A program made the position numbers and the translations under genes. From Harmothoe impar (lineage: Eukaryota; Annelida; Polychaeta; Phyllodocida; Polynoidae): a stretch of 64,000 nt of DNA. The stretch spans positions 41,680,675 through 41,744,674 of the forward strand of contig OX381705.1 of assembly GCA_947462335.1 (NCBI GenBank), in the 5' to 3' direction. Shown here piece by piece: positions 1 through 24,376 of the stretch; position 1 is the first letter of the stretch; each line of letters opens with the position of its first letter. The notes under the pieces are model-generated. The model did no database searches, was not told the origin of the DNA, and worked only from the letters and a program-made list of their open reading frames with translations.

Positions 1-191
1 ATGTAAGTCAGGAGAGGTGAAAAAACAGGAATTCGAAGCAGTCCCTCCCTACACTACTCCCTGCCAGCAGAACACCCCCAGGACGAGTCCCCTGTCCCCC
101 TGACGCCCTCCCCGCCTCCCCTGCAGGCCCTCCCGGCCAGCAAAACGCCCCCAGGCGGTCTCTTTCACCCTCCTGGAATCTTCCCAGTGAC
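1..191. other. C-rich sequence at left edge, no gene seen
   Basis: The first 191 bases are rich in C and CCT runs and hold no convincing reading frame. This stretch replaces what should be the 3' half of the adjacent LINE, so it is either the flank into which a truncated LINE landed or a later rearrangement. Confidence 0.4.
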
Positions 192-1936
192 TCAGTGGGA
201 GGATTCCCATAGTAGGCAGAAGGAGTTGTCTTTAATGTTTCTCCTTTTCTCTTTCAGGATTTCTTTATTTATCTCGTCCATCAGTAAGGCATATTGGGTG
301 ACAGCTAGGACCCTGCCTTGTCTGATGCTGTCCTTTATTTTGATAGGGTTGGTGAGGCCGTGCTTAGTTCTTAGACTTGCTGACAGTTTTTGGTTTAGTT
401 TATCTATGAGGAGCCATTCTGGGGCTGGGCATCCGTTCTTTGCTAGTACATCCATGATGCCATCTAGCCATGCCTTGTTGTATGCCTTTGTTACATCGAG
501 GAAGGTGATATAGGTGGGCTTCCCTTTGGCTTTGTTGTTTTCAATGGCTTCCTTTATTTTTTCTATATGGTTGGCTGTGCTTTTGCCTTTTCTGCCTCCT
601 GCCTGTGCTTCGGTGATGTCAACTTGATTGGCTATTCTGTTGTTGACAAGTCTTTCATAGACTTGACCTATGTTGCCTGACAGTGTGATCCCTCTTTCAT
701 TGTTGCACATACCTTTCCTACCATTACCTTTGTAGAGTCTTAGTATTTCACCTTCCTGCCATTCTTTGGGGATTTTTTTTTCTTTGGTTATGTGTTCACG
801 ATTCTTAGGTAGGTGCTTTTTGTTTTGTGGTTCGCTTCTGTGAAGATCCTGTTTGGGATGTTGTCTGGGCCTGTGGCCTTATTAGGCTTCAGGTGTTTTA
901 TTACCGTATTTAGTTCTTTCATGGTAAAGGGGATGGTGTCCCAGGTGTTTCTGCAGTTTCGTCTCCTTTTGTTGTTAGCAATTATGTCGTCATTGTCTTG
1001 CTTACAGTCCTCCCTTGGTTCTCGGGGGCTGTAGAAGTTTTCGTAGAAGTTTTGTATGTGGGTTTTGGCTGCTTCTGGGTCGGTGATGGGGTTGCCATCA
1101 TTGTCAAGTGTGTCGGGTTCATTGGAGGTATTTGGTTGGGGTAACCTGCGACGGATTTTCCAGAAGTATGATGAGCATACTCCTCCCTCTTCAGCTAGTT
1201 TGGTAATCTTATTCCTTGTGTTTTCGGTTTCTGTATTTTGGAGCAGCTGCATCAGGTCATCTTGTTCCCTGTGGTAGGCTTCTCTTTTTAGGGTGATTCT
1301 GTCATAGGGTTCGTGGCTTTTTATGGCCTCCTGGTATTTTGTTTTGCATTCCCTGATTCTCATTTCAGCTTTCTTAGCCCTTTGGGGTAGTTGCATTTTT
1401 TTCCCTGTTTTTATTGTCACTTTCCCTATGTTTTTTTCTCGGGCATTGGTGATCGTTTTTTGTATAGTGGGGTATTCCTGGCGATGTAGGTCGCAGGCAT
1501 TAATCTCTCTGTTGAAAGCTTCCCATTGGTCTTTTGTCCCTTTTTTCCATATTTTCGTTGCTTTTTTGCTTATTTTTTGGGGGGTTATTTCTAGCTTGAG
1601 GGTGATTGTGTTGTGATCAGTCTTTGTTTCCTCTGAGGGTGAGTGACCCTGTTCTGTCCACTTCTAGGTCGGTTATTTGCTTCTCGGTTTCTGTGTTGGT
1701 GCTTACAAAGTCGATGATTGACTTTTCCCTCTCGTCCTTCCTGTTTTCCCTGGTCCAGTGGATTGTTTCTGGATTGGTGTTAAGTGTTGTCATGTCAGCG
1801 CTACTTAGGGCTTGGTTCAGAAGCTTGCCATTTCTGTTTTCATCCTGATTGTATGCTGGGTGGTTGATCCCGATCTTTGCATTGAAGTCGCCTCTGATGA
1901 TGACATTCCCTATTTCTTTTAGGCGCTGGGTGGTGG
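192..1936 (-). pseudogene. Decayed LINE (non-LTR retrotransposon): endonuclease plus reverse transcriptase, truncated at both ends
   Basis: Read on the minus strand from about 1936. First comes the end of an apurinic-type endonuclease, with the RGDFNAKIG motif near 1880 and a TDHN catalytic motif near 1610. Next is a basic linker, then a reverse transcriptase with HLKPNKATGPDNIP (near 880), EAQAGGRKGKSTANHI (near 600) and TFLDVTKAYNKAWLDGI (near 500). The frame is broken near 1615 (one extra base before the TDHN motif) and near 785 (a run of A on the coding strand). The homology stops at CLLW (about 205), exactly where the catalytic YADD-type box should follow, so the enzyme is dead. The 5' part before the GDFN motif is missing. 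The motif order is that of an AP-endonuclease LINE; I do not name the clade. No poly-A tail or target duplication was identified. Confidence 0.85.
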
Positions 1937-2110
1937 TAGGATAATTTCACCTTTTCTCAATTTTGAACTTTTCCCCCCGCCAATTGGCCTTTTTAAGTGA
2001 AATTTCACTTTTTTTTAATTTTTAATTTTTTTCACACCATAATGAGAGTAATAAGCGAAATTTCACATTTTTGCAATTTTTTTTAATTTTTTCTCAACAA
2101 ATTGGCCATA
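1937..2110 (-). repeat. A/T-rich repeat units related to the tandem arrays at 14.9 and 35.5 kb
   Basis: On the minus strand this stretch reads as degenerate copies of a unit containing TTGGCGAG, then AAAAGTTCAAAAT, then GTGAAATTT. The same unit is tandemly repeated on the plus strand at 14874-15047 and 35518-35750. It abuts the truncated LINE end. Confidence 0.5.
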
Positions 2111-2759
2111 TCATGGACACATGCAGTACACATGCAGTACACATGACATTGGTGTGTCTGCTACCCAAAGCAATCTATATCTGAACGAGGCTCCTTTAAG
2201 GGCCGCAAATTCTCCCAACTCGCAAATGTTTATTTTATGCTATTTTGCCGATAAATAATCTCCACAATTTCACTAGGAATTGACTATGATTGATCAAAAC
2301 AGGCCCTAATTCATTCATTTCAGCTCATACATTGTATAACCACTCCAGCAGTTATTTAAGTCAGAGATGTTTTGATCGTGCAAACCTGGATTTGGGTGAC
2401 CAATGGTCCCTATGACTCCTGATCGACAGCATCGAACTCATCTATTATATAATATATATTCTGTGTATATTATACATTCTCCACAGCACCGCTCCATCCA
2501 CATACACATTAAATATAATAATTTTATCTAAAACAAATGGAAAAAGGCTGGAGATTTTATAATCATTCTAAATAATATCAAATAAGAAATTCTAAACGAT
2601 ATAAAATCTCCAAAAAACGGGTGGGCTTTTCTTTTAAACACAGGAACCCAGTACCGGCCACATATGACATGCACTGATATTTTGAAAAATTCCTCTTTCG
2701 CTATAATTCTTCATTTAAAAGTCGATTTCTACATCAGAAAACGACATAATGCGACTTAC
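2111..2759. other. Gene-free AT-rich stretch; possible intron of the minus-strand gene
   Basis: No supported gene. It begins with a short CATGCAGTACA tandem (2118-2147). Because the exon at 2760-2996 ends in a minus-strand splice donor, this stretch is probably the start of that gene's first intron. Confidence 0.4.
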
Positions 2760-2996
2760 ATTCAATGGCTTCTTCTTTCCCTTTTCAAACTTGGCTACCT
2801 TCTGTCCATCTCCACCTGCCGTATTATTCGCCTTTTTGGTGACTTTCTTTTTCTTGACAGCTGAAGCATCAGTGAGGATAGCTTCAACAGAGTCTGTAGA
2901 TTTCCTTTTTAAATTCTTTGGGGACTTCTTATTTTCTGGGGTGACAGCCTTCTCCATTGGTTTTGTTTTCTTCTTCTTTGGGGTGATGGAATTCAT
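2760..2996 (-). CDS. First coding exon of an unrecognised lysine-rich protein (partial gene)
   Basis: An ATG at 2996-2994 opens 79 codons that end exactly at a consensus GTAAGT splice donor (minus strand, from 2759). The peptide is strongly basic, with KKKKTK, KKSPKNLKRK, KKKKVTKK and EKGKKK blocks, and has no hydrophobic segment. It resembles the disordered, nuclear-targeting N-termini common in nucleolar and chromatin proteins. The exon is phase 0 and the gene would continue leftward, but I could not find a second exon before the window edge; a LINE fragment occupies much of the expected intron. The intact start, uninterrupted frame and donor favour a real exon over chance. I do not recognise the family. 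Confidence 0.55.
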
Positions 2997-3301
2997 GGCG
3001 GTATCTGATACAATAGGCCACTATGTAACTCTGAAATGAGAATAATAAGAGGATAAATTGATGATTTTTCTTGAAAAATGGCCAAAATACCCAATTTTCC
3101 TCTATTTTCGCCTGTTTTCAACAATTTTCAACAATTTACAAATGACTATGCTACTTTGAACAGCTCTGTAGAGCTTAAGGTGTCACAGTACTAATCCGCC
3201 CAGAAAACCTAGGACAGCCAAATAGTCCCTACAATAAACGGACTTCTAGTGGATATAATCAGTGCTAGGAGACCTTATTTTTGACTGGGAGTAAAAATAG
3301 G

Positions 3302-3736
3302 CAGGGGTAGACACTAACGCTGGCCCGCGAGCCAATGGCCCGTAGTTTTGGGTGCGGGCCCGTAGTTTTCTACACATTTACCTAGCTATGGGCCCGGGTG
3401 GCCCATATCTATTTACAAGTTTATTTCCAAGTGCCATTATAGATGTAAATTTGATCACCTGAAATCCATCTCTATGTTGTACAGTATAGTCATGTTATAA
3501 GCCGTTGGAAAGGGAAAATTATGATTGTGCCGAATATAGGCTATATCTCTGTGTCTCTGTGACCAAAATCGTTTTCTTTTAAGTATTAAATTTTAGAACC
3601 CCCTCCCCTTATGCATATGCATGTACTAATTTTATCATCGAAAATCCCGGGCCAACAGTTTTACCTCCGGGCCCACAACTTTGTGAGGCTGCGGGCCCGG
3701 GTGGCCCATGGTCTGAAATGTTAGTGTCTACCCCTG
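3302..3736. mobile_element. Non-autonomous inverted-repeat DNA element (hAT-like ends)
   Basis: The ends are perfect inverted repeats, CAGGGGTAGACACTAAC at the left and GTTAGTGTCTACCCCTG at the right, with GGCCCG-rich subterminal stretches on both sides. ATAGG lies directly outside both ends (3297-3301 and 3737-3741) and may be part of the target duplication. CAGGGG ends suggest the hAT group, but that group normally makes an 8-bp duplication, so the assignment is tentative. There is no coding capacity. Confidence 0.7.
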
Positions 3737-4231
3737 ATAGGCATACCAGAAGATGGGCAATGCTTGGTTTAAAAAAAAGTTGTAAAAAGTTTGTGGTATC
3801 CATGGTAACCAAGGGGTCACGCTTGGAGGTCAAACTCAAGGTCACAGGTCGGTGGGGCACTAGAAAAATTGATCATGTCTAGACTACCGTATTCGACGTA
3901 ATAAGCGCTCTCCCCCTAATAAGCGCCCCCCCCTTTTTGAGGCATTTTTAGACTAGAACACAGGGTAAAATTTCGAGATTTCGGGGACATTTAAAGTCTT
4001 AGGCACTAAAAACTTCATAAAATTAATTTTATGACGTCAGCTTTTGTTTAAGGCGTCATTTATGCACGCCATCAAATTTTGAACCACATTTGGAGCCATT
4101 AATCTCCAATAATCAGAGCTGATGAAAATGTTCTTTTTCCATCCCATACAGGTAACGATGTTCTAAGAAAAAAGAACGTTTTTGTTCCATTTGCACTCCA
4201 TGGCTTCTGAAACCTTCTAAAATGGAACTAA
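3737..4231. other. Gene-free stretch between short elements
   Basis: No gene seen. A TACCGTATTCGACGTAATAAGCGC stretch near 3892 resembles a mariner-type element end, but no matching right end was found. Confidence 0.35.
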
Positions 4232-4369
4232 GGGAGTGATCATTTTTTAACAACAGGGGGGGGGGGGGGGGGGGTGGTGGGTTTCTGCCCGGTCAAGGGG
4301 TCCAAATAGTTTTGCCCCCCCCCCCCCCAAACCCACCACCCCCCCTGTTGATAATAAATGATCACTCCC
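4232..4369. mobile_element. Short element of the GGGAGTG family (TAA target duplication)
   Basis: The left end GGGAGTGATCATTTTTTAAC mirrors the right end, which finishes in AATGATCACTCCC. TAA lies directly outside each end (4229-4231 and 4370-4372). A 17-G run and a long C run form complementary arms, so the element is almost a complete hairpin. The three-base TWA target and inverted ends fit a PIF/Harbinger-type non-autonomous element. Related copies are at 5243, 36497 and 60696. Confidence 0.8.
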
Positions 4370-4514
4370 TAATTTGATAGAAACATTAAATATGATAAAT
4401 TTGGTGTATAATATTGTAGCGGGCACGTATCGCTCGGGGCAGCCCGAGCGTGCGTGGAGAGCGCATTGCCCGCCTGTGGTAGCTCAAGTACCGTAGCAGA
4501 GCAGTGGAGAAGCA

Positions 4515-4590
4515 GCTGGCCCTGTGGTGCAACGGTAGCATTCTCAACTCTGGAGCTGAGGGACCAGGGCTCGACTCCCCGGGGGGCTTG
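4515..4590 (+). repeat. tRNA-like segment, possible SINE head
   Basis: TGGTGCAACGGTAGCA resembles a polymerase III A box, and GGCTCGACTCC, about 30 bases later, resembles a B box. The anticodon loop would be about 10 bases rather than 7 and the acceptor arm is poor, so this is not a functional tRNA gene. It could be a tRNA-derived SINE head within 4430-4620. Confidence 0.3.
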
Positions 4591-5242
4591 ACGTTTTCCA
4601 CTGCCTGTTACAATATGTAGGCTCCAGAGCAAACACTGACAAATCATACACTTTCTTAGTGGAGGTTCCTGGAGCCAGAGTCTGCCGCGTACTACTGTGA
4701 AGTTGGCGGGTATTGTGGCACTATTGGACACGCTGGGACGTATGGGCGCTGTGATTGGTCAGTGCCCCCTACACTTATACAGGGTTCTCCACAGACTCAA
4801 AAATCACTCCGTTAATTCTTGCGTAGAAGCCGCTGCTCCTCGAGGGTCAAACCCCGGGTTGTTGATTTTTATATAAAAAGTGTTAAAATGGCAATAACTT
4901 CTGTTCTAATCGATGGATTTTCAAAATTCAAAAGCCTATGGATAGCTAAAATGACACCGGCGGTGATTCTGGGGTAATTTGACGCCGGCGACAGTAAAGC
5001 GACGCCGGCGGCCCGCCGGTGTCAATGCAGTGTGGGGAGAACCCTGCTTATAAAGTAGTACATGCAGGAAATTACTGTGTGGCAGACTCTGGCTCCCAGC
5101 AGTGATGTGAAGCACAACATATGGATTTGCTAGTGTTTGCTCCGGAGACTAGTATAATATGTATAGTCTAAATTTATCTGTGCCAAATAATGCATGCATA
5201 AGTGTTAATCTTAACCAACCTGTTGTCGTTGAGAGTCCATAA
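4591..5242. other. Gene-free stretch with dispersed-repeat pieces
   Basis: No gene seen. CTCCAGAGCAAACACTGACA near 4622 and TTTGCTCCGGAGACTAG near 5135 are pieces of the hairpin repeat also found in the RMC1 intron at 62714-62812. A GACGCCGGCG repeat lies near 4981-5015. Confidence 0.4.
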
Positions 5243-5472
5243 GCGAGTGTTCATTTATCAATTACAGGGGGGTGGTGAGATTTCCTGTGGAGGTGCGAAC
5301 TTTTGAACTAGAGTAACACGCAGACTTTTTCGCTAAAAATGGGCTTCATTTTTTGAGCCCCCTTTCAAGAGGGGTCAGAATTTTTTACGACCCCCCCCAG
5401 GAGGGTTCGGAAATTTTTACACCCCCCTGTAACCATAGACCTCCCTGCTGTAACTAATAAATGAACACTCCC
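5243..5472. mobile_element. GGGAGTG-family element, second copy
   Basis: The left end GCGAGTGTTCATTTATCAAT and the right end ATTAATAAATGAACACTCCC-type sequence are inverted repeats (the right copy reads AATAAATGAACACTCCC). TAA lies outside each end (5240-5242 and 5473-5475). The interior is G-rich then C-rich and has no coding capacity. Confidence 0.75.
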
Positions 5473-19001
<13,529 letters not shown>

Positions 19002-20850
19002 TGCAGTAGAAAAGGTAATATCAATTTAGAAAAGTGCTTTACACCTACCGTACCTTATATCTGAGAACAAATGGCTTGTTCTCAAAATGTGCGCACATAC
19101 TCGATCGGTGCTATAATGGTTGATTCTTCACTGATGATTGTTAAAACGCAGTTATACGTACCGTATGTATATCCAAGTGATTTAGAAAGTGTTTATGCAA
19201 TTTAACAAGTGTCTGTGATTTAACAAAAGATAACGACGATTGTTGCTGTCCATCTTCCTCTGTGATTTAACGCTAATTTATGCAACACGTGTATTATTTT
19301 GAGATTATTTTGGATCTATTGATATCAAGTGAACTAGAAATCGGCGTGAATGCAATATGTTCTCAAGACTTTCAGGAAAAGGACTGTATTCCCTAAAATT
19401 CAGAGTCAATGATTTGCCGAATTGGGTTAAGATATAACTGAACCACATTTCTTGAAATGCCTACCAGTTTCGGTCTTTGCAGACCTTCGTCAGGGAATGA
19501 CTGAAGACAGTGTTTCTATATCAATTCGAGTTCATCTGAATTGTGGTAGATCTCAAAAAGTAAAACACCTTTAAACTGTTAGATCTAACAGTGTATGATT
19601 GGATTTGATGCTGGGTCGTCCATGTTTAAAATACTTATTAGCGAGGAGGTCTCAGCTCTACCTATATACCATATACACCTGGCTACTACTCTACCAGCTG
19701 GGTCGACGTAGCTTATAGTTATGCAGTTTCAAAATTTTCTTATCTGAATAAAAAACGTACTATACCACTAAAATGTACCATTTTCATGTCAAATTATGTC
19801 CATATGTCACCTTTTCCGTTTCCCTTTTCTATTCTGCTGGAAAAAAAGAAGAAGAAAAGATATAGCATTTTTTTATATTTACCACCACAATTTGGCAAAA
19901 CCCTCGTAGGAGTAGAAGTGAATATCATTTTCTTTCAAAAAAAAATCACTTTAGTCATATGCAGATGTCTGTCTCATTTGTAGTAACATCACCTAAACAG
20001 ATCATAGTATCCCAATTTCTATTCTGTGTTACGGAAAATACTTCATAACATTGCATTCTAGCCCTGCAAACATGGGTTACGCGTCACTAGTGTTTTGTCT
20101 TTTTCCACGGCCATTTCACTTCGGGAGGATTAGTTCACATATTTCTCACCAGACGGCTACCCGTACTCCGCTTTGGCTTCTTCCAAATCAACAACAAAAT
20201 GGCGGCCAACTCGCTCGCGATTTGATTCCCCACATGCTTTTCCCATATGATACAGTGATCACACAACACAGGAAAAGGTACTATACAAGAAAAATGTGTT
20301 TATGTTGCGTGCTCCGGTCCCTTTTCCCTTTCCTGTTACCAAACATTTCTTTTTTCATGTCATACGACAATCTGCCACGTGGCGTCACATGAAACAAAAC
20401 ATGGCTGAACGAGTTTTTCTGGTACTGCCCTCAATATTTGTTTGAAATGGTTCAATGCTATGTACTTCAACAATGACTTGTCCTATAACTCATACGGTCA
20501 TATTCCTAATGTCCCATGTGGCATTTTTTCGTTATTCCTAAGTGTTATGTCAGTTCAAACAGGGAGTGCATGTAGCGAACTTTTTCAACATTCAGTAGGC
20601 CTACAATGAAACAACCATGTGTCGCGCTATCCTAAAAAACAAATAGCCATGTCACCATCTGGACTTCAACATATGTCCATTTCCCATGTGTATATTATTC
20701 ATGTTACATGCCTGTGCTGCAAAATTATGTCATGTCGCCATGTCAAATTAAGGGATTGATCATTTCTAATAGAGCGATCACTTTTTTACAACAGGGGTGG
20801 GGGTGGTGACTTTCTGCACGGACTGTGCAAAATTTTTTACACCCCCCCTG
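19002..20850. other. AK3 3' region and spacer, no further gene supported
   Basis: AATAAA near 19746 is a candidate polyadenylation signal but lies far from the stop. A repeat (19630-19790: GCGAGGAGGTC through TATAGTTATGCAG) is shared with 34168-34330. No frame in this stretch looks coding. Confidence 0.4.
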
Positions 20851-20853
20851 GGC

Positions 20854-21150
20854 GACAGGTCAAAAAAATTTCCACACCCCTTTTCTGCCGAAAAGTGGGT
20901 TGCGCGACAGGTCAAAATGTTTTACCACACCCCCTTTCGGCCGAAAATGACAGGTCAAAATCTTTTACCACACCCCCTTTTGGCCGAAAATTGGGTTGCG
21001 CAAAAAAATTTCCACACCCCTTTTCGGCCGAAAAGTGGGTTGCGCGACAGGTCAAAATGTTTTACCACACCCCCTTTCGGCCGAAAATGACAGGTCAAAA
21101 TCTTTTACCACACCCCCTTTTGGCCGAAAATTGGGTTGCGCGCCAGCCCT
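20854..21150 (+). repeat. Two-copy tandem repeat of about 140 bp
   Basis: The phrase GACAGGTCAAAA with TTTTACCACACCCCCTTT and CGGCCGAAAA is repeated; the whole block recurs with a period of 140 bases (compare 20862 and 21002). It follows a GATCACTTTTTTACAACAGG segment that resembles the GGGAGTG-family end, so it may be inside a decayed member of that family. Confidence 0.75.
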
Positions 21151-21655
21151 TTGAAGCATGGTAACCCGCAGGGTTTTGGCCTCAAAACTCGTTTAAATTA
21201 TTTGGACCCCCCTCAAAACTGGTTAAATTATTTAGACCCCCCCCAAGGGGGTGCACATTTTTTTGCCGCCCCCCCTGGTCAAGAGGTCCAAATTTTATCA
21301 CTACATAAACAACAGAGGTGATGGTGGATTGGGGGTAGAGACCAAAAATTTTGGACCCCTTCACAAAGGGGGGAGGCCAAAATAATTTAACCTGTTTTCA
21401 GGTCAAAAGTTCGCGGGTTACCATGCTTCAAAGGGCCCAATTTAACTTTTTTGGAGCCCAAAAGCCAGCGGGTCAGTATGGTTCAAAGGGCCTGTGCACA
21501 AGCTAATTTTCTTCAATCATTTTCTTCATATTTCTACATGTCAAGATATTAAAATAACATTTTTTCCCTTCTACAGGCATTTTCTTGACTGTCTACGTCA
21601 TACTTCCTGCGCGATTATACTGGTTTGTTTCACTGTACAGTAGTACAGTAATCTC

Positions 21656-24376
21656 ATGATACCAGTGATGTCTATCTTCAAGAAGAGAGGTATCACCAAC
21701 AATGAAATCCAATCGGCTAGTTGGCATCAGGGTAGTGACAGGTACAAACACAATTCAGGAAAACAATGTGTTTCGATGAGTTTGGGATATGCCATAACAT
21801 CTCACAACACAACATGGACAGACATGTCTACTTCTTTTTTGAACAGAACATTAAATCTAGGAGACCAAATGTACAGTCAAATCTGCATGCAATCTGTTTC
21901 ACCATATTTGATGGTATCTGAAACTCCTTCCGAAGTGACATGGGGACGTAACAGATACCACATATGTCATTTTCCTACCAAAAATGGCACTATATGTGAA
22001 AATACCCAAATACTTGTATCAAAAATGACACATGTTTTCTCCAACAACAAGGCAGCATTCTTTGTTTGCCGGAACATGTGTGTGATGCTGAAATGTGATG
22101 CAGAAGGCTCATACACCTGCTTTGATTCACATTGCCGTTCACCAAACACAGGATTGCCAAGCAAAGATGGCTGTGGGAAATCTACATGTGTCAAGTTCAA
22201 GCATTTCATGGCAATGATACTGCACCTGAAGGCACTGTTCAATGCACCTGGATATACAGAAGACACAGAATACAATCTAATTCCTATTCAGATCACAGTC
22301 CACATTGCACCTGATATGGGTGAACAGTACCTCAACCTAAATTTCCACCGACCTGTTGCTGAAATGGTATATGTTGTTGGACAACACAAGGACATGTCTG
22401 ACAAATTCACATCCAACAAAGAGGCTGTACATGACATGACATTTGGACCACCTACTACAGTAAAGCAGAATGAACAGCAACAAAAATATCAGTGCCCTAC
22501 ACGGAACAACGTACATCACTCCCCACCACAGCCCAACATTACACAGTCTTTTTCACATCATCCTACTTCACAAAATGCTGTGTTACAGAACAACGGTTGT
22601 ATTCTCCATTTTGACACACCTCACTTGACAGACAGGGATGAAAGTTCTACTACCCCTACTTTGCACGACACTACTCCTCACTCTCCTATTCGAGTCAAAC
22701 TGAAAAAAAAAAAAGGTGTATGGCATTGTAAAATAGGAAAAAAGGGTCTGAACCAAAATTTCTTAGATAACACAAACAAACGACGTGTGAGAAAACACAT
22801 TCAAAAAATCAATACAAACAACAGCTCACATGTTCATGTCAGTGAACATCCCAGTGCAGAACCCTTCCTCCATTCTACTATAGCACAACCTGAAACAACA
22901 GGTTCAGCATACATTAACACATGCAAAGCAAGAAACAAAGATCGCAGGAGAGCTCAATTGACAGCAGCGCAGAAGAAAACCCGAGAAAAAAGAAAAATGA
23001 AAGAAGGTCATGCAAGTGTTGGTGCAATACATTGTGCCCCACATGCTATAGTTTGTGACACAGATGAAGAATGTGACAACAACCAAAACCCTAGCATTGT
23101 AGTACAGGATGAAGGAAATGAATTACTTTCTGAAGACATACCACTAGAATACATCCAATCTCTTTGCTGTCAAAACTATATAGACGAGGAGAACATGATA
23201 ACTGTCAAAAAAAATTCTATGCTGCTAAACGTAGACTTCTCCTTGCACTATGTCTGCTGTGTATGTTATTGTATTTACTTCTTAGATCAACTTACTCAAG
23301 TGGACAGGCAACAATACAACAACTACATAGATCCTAATTTCAGCCATGGGAAGAAAATATTTGCTTGCAACCGATGCAAAAGTAGTGTCCATAACAACAG
23401 AAAACCCAAATTTGCTCGTTCAGATGGAATACAATTCCCACAGGTACCACCTGAATTGCGTATTCCACACTTAGAAGAACAACTGATATCTCTCCGCGTT
23501 CCATTCATGCATTTAATTGTCCTACCAAAAGGTGGTCAGCTAAAATTGTTTGGAAATGTTGTAAATGTCCCAACAAAAATACATGATACTGTATATTCTC
23601 TTCCAAGATACATCAACCACAGTGGAAATGTTGCTATTCGACTGAAAAGACGCTTAGATTACACTCGAGCATATAGGACAATGAATGTAAATCCTCCTAG
23701 AGTTCTAAACGCACTGAAATGGTTGTTAGATAATAGCCCACTATACCAGTATGAAGAGGTGCAGATAAATGAAGAATGGCTACATCAGACACTAGCTTTT
23801 CTCAATCATGAAATGGACAGTGATTCAGACACAGATGTTCCAAATCACTTTGATATAGACACTGATTTCTCAGACATAGATGATATAGTTCCTACTATAA
23901 AAGACGGATACATTCAAGAACTACATACAGGAATAGACGGTGGTGACACACCTCCACAGTATGTGTCAGAAGACAATGAGGAAGAACACACCATTCGTTT
24001 TTTTCCACATGTGGCACCAGTTACATCATACAACAACGTCAATTCATACGAAAGTGACACAGGAAGTAACAATACCTCGGACAACAATTCAGCAGACAAC
24101 TCTGAACCTGAGAGTGATAATTTCTCTGAAATTGATAAGTCTGATGTTCCCTGCCCATTGAACACTTTGCTTGACGTGGACTACGATGACCTATATCTAG
24201 ACATAGCACCCGGTCAGAACCAAGTACCAATTTATGTACTAATGGACAAAAAAGCAGAAGAAATGTCATTCCCCACAGAATATTGCGGTCAAAATATCTC
24301 TGACACTTTCCCTAAGTGCAAGAAAATAAGCCGAATAGATCGGGTACATTGGGAACTAATGAACGAAGACCGTTGA
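21656..24376 (+). CDS. Helitron polyprotein, N-terminal half: cysteine protease plus zinc/DUF6570-like region
   Basis: 906 residues from the ATG at 21656 to a TGA. Residues 24-195 look like the C76-type ubiquitin-specific protease seen in herpesvirus tegument proteins and in some animal Helitrons: GKQCVSMSL supplies Cys38, and FDSHCRS supplies Asp157 and His159. Residues about 260-490 are disordered and basic (KKKKG, RRVRKH, KDRRRAQLTAAQKKTREKRK). Residues 520-700 carry a C-C-x-C (534-537) and C-x-x-C (571-574) zinc-ribbon pattern, followed by LPKGGQLKLFGNVVNVP and LPR, typical of the region ahead of Helitron Rep. The C-terminal part is rich in Asp, Ser and Asn. The reading frame continues without shift after the TGA, so this was the front of one long protein. 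An acceptor-like TTCTACAG at about 21577 leaves room for an upstream exon, not identified. Confidence 0.85.
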   Translation: MIPVMSIFKKRGITNNEIQSASWHQGSDRYKHNSGKQCVSMSLGYAITSHNTTWTDMSTSFLNRTLNLGDQMYSQICMQSVSPYLMVSETPSEVTWGRNRYHICHFPTKNGTICENTQILVSKMTHVFSNNKAAFFVCRNMCVMLKCDAEGSYTCFDSHCRSPNTGLPSKDGCGKSTCVKFKHFMAMILHLKALFNAPGYTEDTEYNLIPIQITVHIAPDMGEQYLNLNFHRPVAEMVYVVGQHKDMSDKFTSNKEAVHDMTFGPPTTVKQNEQQQKYQCPTRNNVHHSPPQPNITQSFSHHPTSQNAVLQNNGCILHFDTPHLTDRDESSTTPTLHDTTPHSPIRVKLKKKKGVWHCKIGKKGLNQNFLDNTNKRRVRKHIQKINTNNSSHVHVSEHPSAEPFLHSTIAQPETTGSAYINTCKARNKDRRRAQLTAAQKKTREKRKMKEGHASVGAIHCAPHAIVCDTDEECDNNQNPSIVVQDEGNELLSEDIPLEYIQSLCCQNYIDEENMITVKKNSMLLNVDFSLHYVCCVCYCIYFLDQLTQVDRQQYNNYIDPNFSHGKKIFACNRCKSSVHNNRKPKFARSDGIQFPQVPPELRIPHLEEQLISLRVPFMHLIVLPKGGQLKLFGNVVNVPTKIHDTVYSLPRYINHSGNVAIRLKRRLDYTRAYRTMNVNPPRVLNALKWLLDNSPLYQYEEVQINEEWLHQTLAFLNHEMDSDSDTDVPNHFDIDTDFSDIDDIVPTIKDGYIQELHTGIDGGDTPPQYVSEDNEEEHTIRFFPHVAPVTSYNNVNSYESDTGSNNTSDNNSADNSEPESDNFSEIDKSDVPCPLNTLLDVDYDDLYLDIAPGQNQVPIYVLMDKKAEEMSFPTEYCGQNISDTFPKCKKISRIDRVHWELMNEDR
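24374..24376 (+). other. In-frame TGA interrupting the Helitron protein
   Basis: The codons on either side stay in frame (NEDR before, VAQNTES after) and no homology is lost, so this looks like one base substitution, for example CGA to TGA, rather than a natural gene end. Confidence 0.8.

Noticed and set aside
4515..4590. Functional tRNA gene
   Set aside because: A and B box-like motifs exist, but the anticodon loop is too long and the acceptor stem does not pair.
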